Shown: positions 38,227 to 46,178, counted from the stretch's first letter. The stretch is DNA of 47,049 nt from Candidatus Epulonipiscium sp. (GCA_012519205.1 JAAYQR010000021.1:1-47049); one strand, 5' to 3'. The notes: generated from the sequence alone by a model not told the origin. Made by a program: numbers and translations.

Positions 38227-39054
38227 TTATTCAAAAACCTCATAAGAGCCCAAAAGCTTAAAAAATGATGTTTTCTTTCGTATCATTATAAGTGCATCCT
38301 TTAAATCCTCTTCCTCAACATGGCCCTCCACCTCTATAAAAAATACATATTCACCTAATTTATTTTTGGAAGGTCTAGATAAAATTTTGGTCATATTTAT
38401 ATCCCATAGTGAAAATATGTTTAATACCCTATAAAGCTCCCCCGGCTTATTTCCTGTAGAAAATACAAGGGTTGTCTTACAGCTTTTTCCCCTTTGCATA
38501 CTTTCTTTTCCTATAATTACAAATCTGGTTTCATTTTGCTTTTGGTCTTGAATATCAGAATCCAAAATATCAAGCCCATAATTATTAGCAGCTAGCACAG
38601 TTCCTATTGCCACCCTAGGTCCGACAGTGCTTGATACTTCTCTTACAGCTTCTGCGGTAGATGAAGTAAATACAACATTAGCTCCCGGAATCTTACCATG
38701 AAGATAATTTCTACATTGTGCAATAGCCTGTGGATGAGATAAAACTTCTTTTATATCCTCTAATTTAAAACTTTTATGCCCGATAAGATTGTGTCCTATG
38801 GGAATTATCATCTCTGCTTGGATTTTAAGATCCACTTCAAAAGTAAGCATATCAACAGTTGTATTGACGGCTCCCTCGATAGAGTTTTCAATAGGAACAA
38901 CCCCTCGGGTTATATCCTGCTTATCTGCTGCCAGAAGTAAATCCTGTATAGTTGGAAAAGGTATGAACTTGTAGTCTTTTTTATCTTTGAAATAGGAAAG
39001 GGCAACTTGTTCGGTAAACGTTCCCTTAGGTCCTAAATAACCAATATATATCAT
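38227..39054 (-). CDS. pheA: Prephenate dehydratase
   Basis: Converts prephenate to phenylpyruvate in phenylalanine synthesis. The 275-residue monofunctional enzyme (no chorismate mutase domain) starts IYIGYLGPKGTFTEQVA. It has VVPIENSIEGAVN, LSHPQAIAQCRNYL, the catalytic-site NETRFVIIG, and a C-terminal ACT domain (GELYRVLNIFSLWDINMTKI) with the LSRPSKNKLGEYVFFIE segment for phenylalanine feedback. The start at 39054 fits the family N-terminus; an ATG seven codons upstream is possible. It begins the minus-strand run toward dnaB. Confidence 0.93.
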   Translation of the reverse strand: MIYIGYLGPKGTFTEQVALSYFKDKKDYKFIPFPTIQDLLLAADKQDITRGVVPIENSIEGAVNTTVDMLTFEVDLKIQAEMIIPIGHNLIGHKSFKLEDIKEVLSHPQAIAQCRNYLHGKIPGANVVFTSSTAEAVREVSSTVGPRVAIGTVLAANNYGLDILDSDIQDQKQNETRFVIIGKESMQRGKSCKTTLVFSTGNKPGELYRVLNIFSLWDINMTKILSRPSKNKLGEYVFFIEVEGHVEEEDLKDALIMIRKKTSFFKLLGSYEVFE

Positions 39055-39164
39055 ATTTTTCTCACTTTCTTTCATATAATTTAAACATCGGCTAGGTTCC
39101 TATATAATTGTTATTCTATCATATAGATTTTTTTAAATCTATGGTATTAATGGTTAATCTGTGC

Positions 39165-39170
39165 TATAAT
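39165..39170 (+). promoter_or_regulatory. Extended -10 promoter of the partner-switching genes
   Basis: TATAAT preceded by TG at the extended -10 position lies about 35 bp before the STAS gene, with no good -35. A small dyad (ATAGATTT/AAATCTAT, 39123-39142) lies just upstream. Confidence 0.55.
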
Positions 39171-39205
39171 ATTCACAAATATTTCTAAATAAAGGGGGTA
39201 TTGGG

Positions 39206-39535
39206 ATGGACTTTGGATTTATTCATTCACTTGACACTTCTAGAAAACTTTGGAACATTAAAATCCAAGGAGAAATAGACATCTATAATTCTGCACAATT
39301 TAAAGAAAAGTTATATGAATTACTTGAAAAAGAAAAACTAGACCTACATATTGATTGTGAAGACTTAGAGTATATTGATAGCACGGGTCTGGGTTCTTTA
39401 GTTTCTGTTCTTAAAAAAGTAAAACAATTCGACGGCAATATTCATTTATCCCATCTTAAACCTAGCGTAGCTAAAATATTCAAAATCACAGACTTAAATA
39501 AGGTTTTTATGATAGAGGGTGTTATTTATGAGTAA
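39206..39535 (+). CDS. STAS-domain anti-sigma factor antagonist
   Basis: A 109-residue single STAS domain of the RsbV/SpoIIAA type, the phospho-switched partner that frees a target from an anti-sigma factor when unphosphorylated. The key phosphorylatable Ser59 is present in EYIDSTGLGSL. KPSVAKIFKITDLNKVF is the typical C-terminal helix region. It is the first gene of a four-gene plus-strand group and overlaps the next gene by 8 bp. No sigma factor gene is nearby, so the regulated target is unknown. Confidence 0.92.
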   Translation: MDFGFIHSLDTSRKLWNIKIQGEIDIYNSAQFKEKLYELLEKEKLDLHIDCEDLEYIDSTGLGSLVSVLKKVKQFDGNIHLSHLKPSVAKIFKITDLNKVFMIEGVIYE

Positions 39536-39938
39536 GCATGTACACCCATCTATCGACCAAGATGTAATTGAATTAGCCCTTCCGTTAAATCCCGCTTATG
39601 TATCTGCTGCAAGATTAACCGCTTCCTCCATCGCCAATCGCATGGGTTTTGATATAGAAGCTATAGAAGATATCAAGGCTGCTGTTTCGGAAGCTTGTAC
39701 ATACCTTATTAAACAAAACCAGTTAGATAAAAAAAGACATAATACTTTTAAAATACAATTTATGTTAAAAGATGAAAGCCTAGAGATAGAATTAACTGCC
39801 AAAAAAGACGAAGATAGCATAGGATATGAAGAGGATGGATTAGGGATTTTGATGATAGAAGCCTTGATGGACTATATTTCCTTATCTAATAAAACTGACC
39901 CTAATGTACATATATTGATGATAAAAAGACTTAAGTAG
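39528..39938 (+). CDS. RsbW-like ATP-binding protein with degenerate N-box
   Basis: A 136-residue GHKL-fold protein of the anti-sigma kinase family. EDIKAAVSEACTYLI matches the RsbW N-box region (AVSEAxTNAV), but the invariant Asn that coordinates Mg-ATP is Tyr59 (codon TAC at 39702-39704). The glycine-rich G2 box (DGLGILMIEALMDYI) is kept; the G1 D-x-G-x-G box is not evident. It may bind its STAS partner without phosphorylating it. The start at 39528 has GAGGGTG upstream and overlaps the STAS stop, so the two are translationally coupled. Confidence 0.85.
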   Translation: MSKHVHPSIDQDVIELALPLNPAYVSAARLTASSIANRMGFDIEAIEDIKAAVSEACTYLIKQNQLDKKRHNTFKIQFMLKDESLEIELTAKKDEDSIGYEEDGLGILMIEALMDYISLSNKTDPNVHILMIKRLK

Positions 39939-39948
39939 TTTTCAAATG

Positions 39949-39976
39949 AAAGTGGTATTAATAATGCCACTTTTTT
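39949..39976 (+). terminator. Terminator after the RsbW-like gene
   Basis: AAAGTGGTATTA pairs with TAATGCCACTTT (one G-U) followed by T6, 10 bases after the stop. It separates the STAS/RsbW pair from the following two genes, which must have a promoter in 39978-40060 or rely on readthrough. Confidence 0.8.
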
Positions 39977-40070
39977 AATCTCAGATAAAACTTGCATTAA
40001 TAGCAATAATAGTACACCGGGATATAAGATTAATTAGTCTTTTGAATAAAAAATAGGTGAAGGTGATTTA

Positions 40071-40517
40071 ATGAAGATAAAGCTATACGAAAAAACTTTT
40101 TCAAGCCAATTGGACCTAGTTAAACCACTTTTAAGAGAAATTATGAACTATCTTTCCCGCTCTTTTCCTTCCTTATCACCAGAGGATTTCTTTGATTGTA
40201 AGTTAATCTACAATGAATTGTTAGTTAATGCTGTAATCCACGGGAATGAAAATGATAAGAATAAGCATGTATCGGTTGTGATTGAAATACTTAATAAAGA
40301 TAGCTTTTCTTCCATCATTACCGACGAGGGAAATGGGGTTGATTATGAAAGCCTTATTAATGAGATATCTTCTTCCGATAGACTCTTCCTTGAAAGAGGA
40401 AGAGGCATCCAGTTAGTAAAATCTCTGACTAATGAACTATACTACGATTCCTCTAGAAACCAAATTTATTTTTTAAAAAGGATGAATCAAATTGGATACA
40501 ATACTAGTTGTAGATGA
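40071..40517 (+). CDS. ATP-binding anti-sigma-type kinase (HATPase_c_2)
   Basis: A 148-residue GHKL ATPase. Unlike its upstream neighbour it has the intact N-box (YNELLVNAVIHGN), the G1 box (DEGNGVD) and the G2 box (GRGIQLVKSL), so ATP binding and kinase activity toward a STAS partner are likely. The stop lies within the next gene (26-bp overlap), indicating coupled synthesis with the receiver-PP2C phosphatase. Ribosome binding site AGGTGAAGGTG. Confidence 0.85.
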   Translation: MKIKLYEKTFSSQLDLVKPLLREIMNYLSRSFPSLSPEDFFDCKLIYNELLVNAVIHGNENDKNKHVSVVIEILNKDSFSSIITDEGNGVDYESLINEISSSDRLFLERGRGIQLVKSLTNELYYDSSRNQIYFLKRMNQIGYNTSCR

Positions 40518-41649
40518 TATAGAGCAAAATGTTGAATTAATAAGCCGTTATCTTATTAATTCGGGTTACAATGTGATTACTGCAAATAATGGAGCATCCG
40601 CAATAAAAAAAGCGCAGATGCTTCATCCTGATTTAATTATCTTAGATATCATGATGCCTGGAATAAGTGGGTATGATGTTTGTAAGACTCTTAAAAATGA
40701 TGAGGATACTAAATATATATCTATCTTGGTTGTAACAGCCTTAGATTCAAAAGAGACTAGGGTAAGGGCTCTTGGGGTAGGGGCCGATGATTTTATAACC
40801 AAATCCTTTGATAAGTTAACCCTACTTTCTAAAGTTAAGTCCCTCTTAAGGATTAAACACTTAAGCGATCAACTAAAAAAGCAGTATTCAGAACTTCAAG
40901 AAAAAAATAATATTACGGATTATCAACTTAAAATGGCCCGTCAAATCCAAAGAGCCCTAATCCAAGAGGCGAATTTCTCAGTGAATGATGTAAAATTCAC
41001 TAGTAAATATATGCCTGCTCTAGATATAGGGGGAGATTTATATGACATTATAAAACTAGATGAGGATTCCGTAGGAGTTTTTATTGCCGATGTTTCTGGC
41101 CATGGGATTTCAGCTGCCCTTCTTACTTCTATGATTAAAATGCTCTTTAGAAGTTTGATACCTTCCTACCCAGAACCTAATAATCTTTTATCTCAGATGA
41201 ATAATGAATTTAGCAATGTATTTATTAATAAAATCAATGATGTATATGCTTCTGCGTTTTATGCAAAAATCGATACCAAAGCTAAAAAAATATATTATTC
41301 TAATGCAGGGCAGTCTCTTCCTTTATTTGTCAAATCATCTACCCATACCGTAGAGGAGCTGGCAATTAATGGGCTTCCCATTGGCCTTATGGATGATGCT
41401 TCCTATGGCTTAAAGTCCGCTTCCTTTGAAGAGGGAGATTTCATTTTATTTTATACCGATGGACTTTCCGATTGCCTTTATAAGAATTCTCCTGAAGAAT
41501 TCACACAGAAACTAAAAGAACTTCTCCTAGAATACAAAGAACAGCCATCGGAAGAAATCATCGATTCCATATTAGGTCAATTTTATAATTCCAATAAATC
41601 CTCTAAGTACGAAAATGATGATGTAAGTATAATAATATGTAAAATATAA
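40492..41649 (+). CDS. Response-regulator receiver fused to PP2C (SpoIIE/RsbU-type) phosphatase
   Basis: A 385-residue protein that would dephosphorylate a STAS protein under control of phosphorelay input. The receiver (about 1-120) has the acidic pocket VVDD at the start, the phospho-acceptor Asp52 in ILDIMMPG, and the switch Lys in FITKSF. A helical linker (about 125-155) leads to the PPM/SpoIIE domain (160-385) with all metal Asps visible: GGDLYD, IADVSGHG, FYTDGLSD and ENDDVSI. No histidine kinase is encoded nearby. A terminator follows directly. Confidence 0.93.
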   Translation: MDTILVVDDIEQNVELISRYLINSGYNVITANNGASAIKKAQMLHPDLIILDIMMPGISGYDVCKTLKNDEDTKYISILVVTALDSKETRVRALGVGADDFITKSFDKLTLLSKVKSLLRIKHLSDQLKKQYSELQEKNNITDYQLKMARQIQRALIQEANFSVNDVKFTSKYMPALDIGGDLYDIIKLDEDSVGVFIADVSGHGISAALLTSMIKMLFRSLIPSYPEPNNLLSQMNNEFSNVFINKINDVYASAFYAKIDTKAKKIYYSNAGQSLPLFVKSSTHTVEELAINGLPIGLMDDASYGLKSASFEEGDFILFYTDGLSDCLYKNSPEEFTQKLKELLLEYKEQPSEEIIDSILGQFYNSNKSSKYENDDVSIIICKI

Positions 41650-41669
41650 AGGACCTTTTCGGGTCCTTT
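41648..41669. terminator. Bidirectional terminator between convergent signalling genes
   Basis: AAAGGACC and GGTCCTTT arms with a 6-base loop lie at the convergent stops of the receiver-PP2C and GAF-PAS genes. Confidence 0.8.
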
Positions 41670-42798
41670 ATATTTCAGGCTTAATGTATAACAGTATTTC
41701 TTTGACCTTTCCTTTTATATCAGTTACCATATTAGCTTTGACCATAACATGATGGTATTTATTTTCTTTATCTTTTATACTGAGTTTACCTTCCCTATAG
41801 TCGCCCCTTCTTATTATCTCTTTTAATTCTTCCTTTATTATTTCCGGATTTTCGAGATATTCAGGGAAATATCTTCCTTTCATTTCGTCCTTAGTAAATC
41901 CCAAAAGATTAGAGGTCTGTTCATTAATTAATGTGATAAATCCTCTGTTATCCATAGACACAATAGCATAATCCTCAATATTATTTACGATGGTATTTAA
42001 AAGCTCTGATGCTTCTTTTATCTTTTCCTCCAATTCATTGTTCATATTTTGTATAAGCTGGTTTTGAAATTGTAATTCCTTTAAGGTTTTTTCGATTCTC
42101 CCATAAGTCATTGTGTTATGAATTGCCATTCCAAGATAGTATCCTACCGATCTTATAACTTCTATTTGTTCCTCCCCGTAATCATAAACACTGGCCAATA
42201 CTAATGTTCCTACTAATTCATGTTGGGCACAAATAGGAACAATCATTATAGCTTTTGGCTTAATCGTACCCATAAAAGTTTTACCTATATATATGGTATC
42301 ATCAGGGATATCCCTGATGATTTGTATCTTTTTATCTTTAGCTGCCTGCCCCATAAATCCTTCACCTATTGATATATCGAATTCTTTATATACATTTTTT
42401 GTAAATCCTAGAGATGACTTTATTTCTAATTTATTTGTGGCAGAATTAACTACATAAAAAGCGCCCCAATTACTTCTCGTACCTTCTATAATTCTGGGTA
42501 TAAGATCCTCTAATAATCCTTCCAATTGGATATTCACCGATAGAGTTTTTACAATCTTAAATATGCTCTCTTTTATTCTAATTTGATCCTTGTGATGGAT
42601 ACCTAGAGATTCAAGGGCATCATAGATAGGCTTTAAGGTTTTAGAAGGGACATCATCTAGTTCTTCCCCCTTAGAGACTTTTTCGATGCTTTCTATTAAT
42701 TTCTCCACCTGTTTTCTCGTATTGGTTTTATATATCCACCAAATAACTGTAAAAAATACAATAATAATGACACTTCTACAAATTAATTCAATAAGCAC
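41668..42798 (-). CDS. Membrane-anchored GAF-PAS sensory protein without output domain
   Basis: A 376-residue protein with one N-terminal transmembrane helix (about 5-24), a short coiled segment, a GAF domain (about 75-225; GTRSNWGAFYVV, GEGFMGQAAKDKKIQI, GTLVLASVYDYGEE), a coiled coil (about 225-265) and a C-terminal PAS domain (about 265-376; LNTIVNNIEDYAIVSMDNRG, LGFTKDEMKGRYFPEYL). It ends with the PAS fold and has no kinase, cyclase or methyl-acceptor output. The start is GTG, 19 bp after the DUF58 gene. It may signal by protein contact with a neighbour; that is inference. Confidence 0.85.
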   Translation of the reverse strand: MLIELICRSVIIIVFFTVIWWIYKTNTRKQVEKLIESIEKVSKGEELDDVPSKTLKPIYDALESLGIHHKDQIRIKESIFKIVKTLSVNIQLEGLLEDLIPRIIEGTRSNWGAFYVVNSATNKLEIKSSLGFTKNVYKEFDISIGEGFMGQAAKDKKIQIIRDIPDDTIYIGKTFMGTIKPKAIMIVPICAQHELVGTLVLASVYDYGEEQIEVIRSVGYYLGMAIHNTMTYGRIEKTLKELQFQNQLIQNMNNELEEKIKEASELLNTIVNNIEDYAIVSMDNRGFITLINEQTSNLLGFTKDEMKGRYFPEYLENPEIIKEELKEIIRRGDYREGKLSIKDKENKYHHVMVKANMVTDIKGKVKEILLYIKPEI

Positions 42799-42817
42799 GC
42801 TCTCACGCTTCTTCCAT

Positions 42818-43690
42818 TTATTCTTCTAAACAATCTTTTAACCCCCTGAGAATAGGCATGTCTGTTGAAAGAAAGACATATCCTACTCCCCTTTGAGTGG
42901 CAAAGGATTGTATTTTATTCTTAAAATCTTCTAATACCCTTTTGTAATGCTTGATTTTATCCTCTGTTATCTCAACACTTTTAGAACTCCTATTTTCTTT
43001 ATCAATAAGTCTGAAGTTTCCCCTAAGATTTGGATTTATCTCTTCTGGAGATAAAATATGAACCAAAACCACCTGTTGCCTCTTATATTGTAGGATTTTA
43101 ACTGCTTCCTCATACCCATCTTCTGAGAAAAAATCAGAAATAATAAAGGAAATTCCCTTGGTTATAGGCCTATTTTTAATATTCATTATAGAAGTTACTA
43201 ACTTTGTGCCATTATCTACGGGAAGCTCATCTAAAAATGTTACTAAATCCAAATATATGTTTTTTGTTTGTATGTTCCTTTTTTCCTTATTGATAATCTT
43301 CCCGCAACTAAATAGGTTGACGATATCAGTATTTTTTAAAGCAATATATGATAAGGCAGCAGCCAACTGCTTTGCGTAGAAAAGTTTATTTACTTTTCCG
43401 CTATCCATAGAAGTACTGCTGTCTAGAAAAATATTAATAGTCCCTTGTTTTTCTTCCATAAAAAGCTTTAGAAACAATTTATCAAAACGCCCATAACTAT
43501 TCCAATCAATCCTTCTTATATCATCCCCTAAGGTATAGGGTCGAAAATCCGAAAACTCTAATGACATTCCCCGAGCTTTAGAGCTCCTAACTCCACTATA
43601 GCCGTTTAAAAGAAGAGTTTCCATCCTAATAGAAAAGGTTTCCAATTGTCTTAAAAACTCTTTATCTAAGACGTCTACTAATTTTGGCAT
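42818..43690 (-). CDS. DUF58 / von Willebrand A-like protein
   Basis: A 290-residue protein of the DUF58 family that forms operons with MoxR ATPases. It shows the signature GMSLEFSDFRPYTLGDDIRRIDW (split here as GMSLEFSDFRPY and GDDIRRIDWN) and a vWA-like core with a MIDAS-type FLDSSTSMDSG. There is no membrane helix. MoxR-DUF58 pairs are thought to act in assembly or maturation of protein complexes and in envelope stress; the client is unknown. It begins 2 bp after moxR. The TgpA-type transglutaminase gene often next in such operons is missing. Confidence 0.88.
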   Translation of the reverse strand: MPKLVDVLDKEFLRQLETFSIRMETLLLNGYSGVRSSKARGMSLEFSDFRPYTLGDDIRRIDWNSYGRFDKLFLKLFMEEKQGTINIFLDSSTSMDSGKVNKLFYAKQLAAALSYIALKNTDIVNLFSCGKIINKEKRNIQTKNIYLDLVTFLDELPVDNGTKLVTSIMNIKNRPITKGISFIISDFFSEDGYEEAVKILQYKRQQVVLVHILSPEEINPNLRGNFRLIDKENRSSKSVEITEDKIKHYKRVLEDFKNKIQSFATQRGVGYVFLSTDMPILRGLKDCLEE

Positions 43691-43692
43691 GT

Positions 43693-44673
43693 TTATTTTC
43701 CTTCCCTTAACACTTCTAATATCAAGTCATCTGCAGTAATTCTATCTGCCAAGGCTTCGAAGTTAAGAAAAATACGGTGCCTTAAAGCGGGAGATAAAAC
43801 AGCCTTAATATCATCAAAGGAGACATTAAACCTTCTATTAACCAAAGCATAAATTCTTGCGGCTGTAATGATTGCTTGAGCACCCCTTGGACTAGGCCCA
43901 TAGTGAACATATTTCTTGATCATATTAGGGGCATCTCCTGATTCAGGGTGGAGCTTTAACAATACTGTCATAGCATAATCCCTAACTGCCTTAGCAATAG
44001 GTACCTCCCTTGCTATTTCCCCCATTTCCGTTAAATCTTCCTTGTTGCAAACTTTTACTGTCTCCAATACCTTTGAACCTGTAGTTAAATCTACGATTTG
44101 AGATAATTCCTCTTTATTTGGAAACTTCACATCTAGCTTAAAAATAAATCTATCCATCTGGGCTTCTGGAAGCGGATATGTGCCCTCCATCTCCAGAGGG
44201 TTTTGTGTTGCCAAAACAAAAAAGGGATTAGGTAGATTGTATGTATTATTGCCCACGGTAACGGTTTTTTCCTGCATGGCTTCTAACATAGCACTTTGTG
44301 TTTTAGGTGTGGCACGATTAATCTCATCTGCTAAGACGATGTTAGAGAAGATAGGTCCCTGCTGAAATTGAAATCCACTGCTTCCATCAGGGTTTTTGAC
44401 GATAATATTAGTTCCTATGACATCTGCCGGCATCAAATCCGGGGTAAACTGAATCCGAGAAAATCTAAGGTCTAAAACATTTCCTATGGTCTTTACTAAT
44501 TGGGTTTTGCCTAAGCCGGGAAGCCCTTCAAGGAGTACATTCCCTCCTGAAATGATTGCGACAAGAACGTTTCGTATTATATCATCTTGCCCTATTATGC
44601 TCTCCCCTATGACCCTTTCTATCTCCATAAATTTATTTGAAAAGCCTTTTATCTTACTTTCATTTATATCCAT
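43693..44673 (-). CDS. MoxR-family AAA+ ATPase
   Basis: A 326-residue AAA+ chaperone-like ATPase. Walker A is GLPGLGKTQLVKT, Walker B is IVLADEINRATPKTQSAML, sensor 1 lies in FVLATQNPLEMEGTYPLPEAQ, and the arginine finger region is QMDRFIFK. The C-terminal lid has HYGPSPRGAQ and SPALRHRI. The ATG at 44671-44673 has GGTGG at 5 bases; an ATG four codons upstream is less well placed. It heads the MoxR-DUF58-GAF/PAS run. Confidence 0.92.
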   Translation of the reverse strand: MDINESKIKGFSNKFMEIERVIGESIIGQDDIIRNVLVAIISGGNVLLEGLPGLGKTQLVKTIGNVLDLRFSRIQFTPDLMPADVIGTNIIVKNPDGSSGFQFQQGPIFSNIVLADEINRATPKTQSAMLEAMQEKTVTVGNNTYNLPNPFFVLATQNPLEMEGTYPLPEAQMDRFIFKLDVKFPNKEELSQIVDLTTGSKVLETVKVCNKEDLTEMGEIAREVPIAKAVRDYAMTVLLKLHPESGDAPNMIKKYVHYGPSPRGAQAIITAARIYALVNRRFNVSFDDIKAVLSPALRHRIFLNFEALADRITADDLILEVLREGK

Positions 44674-44739
44674 GTCAACCACCATTATTTATTAGTATAG
44701 TCTAATATCATTGTATCTAACTAAAAAACATTAGTCAAT

Positions 44740-44775
44740 AAAAAGCCCTATTTATTATAATAAATAGGGCTTTTT
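44740..44775. terminator. Terminator of the rpsF-ssb-rpsR operon
   Basis: Arms AAAAAGCCCTATTTA and TAAATAGGGCTTTTT with a short loop lie just after the rpsR stop on the minus strand. Confidence 0.9.
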
Positions 44776-44779
44776 ATCA

Positions 44780-45013
44780 TTAATCTTGTGTAAATGGTAA
44801 AAGAGCTATATGCCTTGCTCTTTTTATAGCAATCGTCAGAGCACGTTGGTGCTTTGCACAATTTCCTGTAATTCTTCTTGGAAGAATTTTACCTCTTTCA
44901 GAGATATACTTTTTTACTTTGTTTACTTCTTTATAATCAATTGTATTTATCTTATCAACACAAAAATTACAAACTTTTTTCCTTTTACGGATACGTCTTC
45001 TCTGCATTGTCAT
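44780..45013 (-). CDS. rpsR: 30S ribosomal protein S18, cysteine-containing form
   Basis: A 77-residue small-subunit protein. The core [21 protein letters not shown] is typical. Cys15 and Cys18 (KVCNFCVD) with Cys52 and His55 (GNCAKH) make the zinc-binding, so-called C-plus form, unlike the zinc-free Bacillus subtilis main copy. Last gene of rpsF-ssb-rpsR. Ribosome binding site AGGAGG. Confidence 0.96.
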   Translation of the reverse strand: MTMQRRRIRKRKKVCNFCVDKINTIDYKEVNKVKKYISERGKILPRRITGNCAKHQRALTIAIKRARHIALLPFTQD

Positions 45014-45037
45014 CCTAAACCCTCCTTTATGAATTAC

Positions 45038-45478
45038 CTAGAATGGTAAATCCTCATCTTCTAAACTTTCATTGATTGGATAGAAACCTTCCGGTTCATC
45101 TTTAAAAGGGGCTGAATTATTTTGTTGGGATTGTCGACTTTGATGAGATTCAAAAGAAGCTTTGCTTTCTGCAAAATATTGTTCCTCTACTACCACTTCG
45201 GTTGTCCATCTTTTTTTGCCCTCTTGGTCATCCCATGAGCGAACTTGAATACGCCCTACAATCGCTACCATCTGTCCTTTTTTAAAGTACTTTTCAGCGA
45301 ATTCTCCTGTTTTACCAAAAGCAACAACATTAATAAAATCTGCATCCGGTTCTCCATCACGTTTAAACCTTTTATTAACTGCTAAAGAATATCTAGCTAT
45401 TGCCAACGGTTCTGCACTTTGCGAGTATCTTACCTCTGGATCTCTGGTCAGTCGTCCCATTAAAATAACCTTATTCAT
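45038..45478 (-). CDS. ssb: Single-stranded DNA-binding protein
   Basis: A 146-residue SSB that coats single-stranded DNA in replication and repair. The OB fold starts NKVILMGRLTRDPEVRYS, followed by DFINVVAFGKTGEFAEKYF. A Gln/Ser-rich linker leads to the acidic tip EDEDLPF that binds partner proteins. The ATG at 45476-45478 has AGGGGG upstream; a longer reading by 25 codons is unconserved. Confidence 0.96.
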   Translation of the reverse strand: MNKVILMGRLTRDPEVRYSQSAEPLAIARYSLAVNKRFKRDGEPDADFINVVAFGKTGEFAEKYFKKGQMVAIVGRIQVRSWDDQEGKKRWTTEVVVEEQYFAESKASFESHQSRQSQQNNSAPFKDEPEGFYPINESLEDEDLPF

Positions 45479-45573
45479 ACAATACCCCCTTAACTTTGGG
45501 AATCTGAAATGTTTACACTTCCAATTATAACCACTAAATAGATGTTTAATCATTAAATATTATTTTAATGCAA

Positions 45574-45861
45574 TTAATCTTCTTGTTTTATGAACATGTA
45601 TCTAAGTACAGAATCCATAATACGAATGCGACTTTCAATTTCTTCTGGAGCATTTGCATCAGCCGTGAAGTAAATAAAGTAATAAAAACCTTCATTAATT
45701 TTATCGATTTCATAGGCTAATTTTCTTTTACCCCAATCATCAATATTATCCATAGTTCCACCAAATCTTGTTATATACTTTTGAATTCTTTCTAATTCAG
45801 AGGCTTTTGATTCCTCGTCAAGAGTTGGAACTAGAACAACTGATAATTCGTATTTGTTCAT
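45574..45861 (-). CDS. rpsF: 30S ribosomal protein S6
   Basis: A 95-residue S6 that pairs with S18 in the platform of the small subunit. KYELSVVLVPTLDEE and WGKRKLAYEIDKINEGFYY are family features. Two adjacent ATGs (45862-45864 and 45859-45861) follow GGAGG; I give the second, which fits the family N-terminus. First gene of rpsF-ssb-rpsR. Confidence 0.96.
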   Translation of the reverse strand: MNKYELSVVLVPTLDEESKASELERIQKYITRFGGTMDNIDDWGKRKLAYEIDKINEGFYYFIYFTADANAPEEIESRIRIMDSVLRYMFIKQED

Positions 45862-45881
45862 CATGAACACCTCCTTTTGGA

Positions 45882-45909
45882 CTTTGGCCCTGTTTGTTTA
45901 CAGAGCAAG
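45882..45909 (-). promoter_or_regulatory. Candidate S6:S18 leader hairpin
   Basis: In the 5' leader of rpsF, GCTCTGT pairs with ACAGGGC around a 6-base loop. An outer CTT/AAG pair leaves a CA bulge after GGGC. S6:S18 autoregulatory leaders carry a bulged CC-type trinucleotide in such a hairpin; the match here is partial. Confidence 0.35.
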
Positions 45910-45932
45910 GATATTTATACTTACAATCTAAT

Positions 45933-45961
45933 ATATTACCATAAAACCTGAGAAGATACAA
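45933..45961 (-). promoter_or_regulatory. Probable rpsF operon promoter
   Basis: On the minus strand TTGTAT (45956-45961) and TAATAT (45933-45938) are 17 bp apart, about 75 bp before rpsF. A weak hairpin AAAACCT/AGGTTTT following the DUF951 stop overlaps the -35. Confidence 0.55.
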
Positions 45962-45968
45962 GGTTTTT

Positions 45969-46178
45969 TTATAGATTGTCTTTTTCTTCTATATTTTTTT
46001 TTCTATCTAGAATCTTTTTTACGCTTTTTTCGAATTTGGCTCTTGGTAGCATTACCAAATGGCTGCATTTCATACAGCGGATCCTAAAATCTATTCCTAC
46101 CCTAAGAACTTCCCATTTGTTTTCACCGCAGGGGTGGGGCTTTTTCATTTGAACAATATCACCTATATAAAATTTCAT
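45969..46178 (-). CDS. DUF951 small zinc-binding-type protein
   Basis: A 69-residue protein of the DUF951 family, common in Bacillota near rpsF. KFYIGDIVQMKKPHPCGENKW is split as the conserved start (YIGDIVQMKKPHPCG) and WEVLRVGIDFRIRC; Cys17, Cys35 and Cys38 (CMKCSH) look like metal ligands. An RNA- or DNA-contacting small SH3-like fold is possible; no function is established. The ATG at 46176-46178 has GGAGG at good spacing. Confidence 0.85.
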   Translation of the reverse strand: MKFYIGDIVQMKKPHPCGENKWEVLRVGIDFRIRCMKCSHLVMLPRAKFEKSVKKILDRKKNIEEKDNL

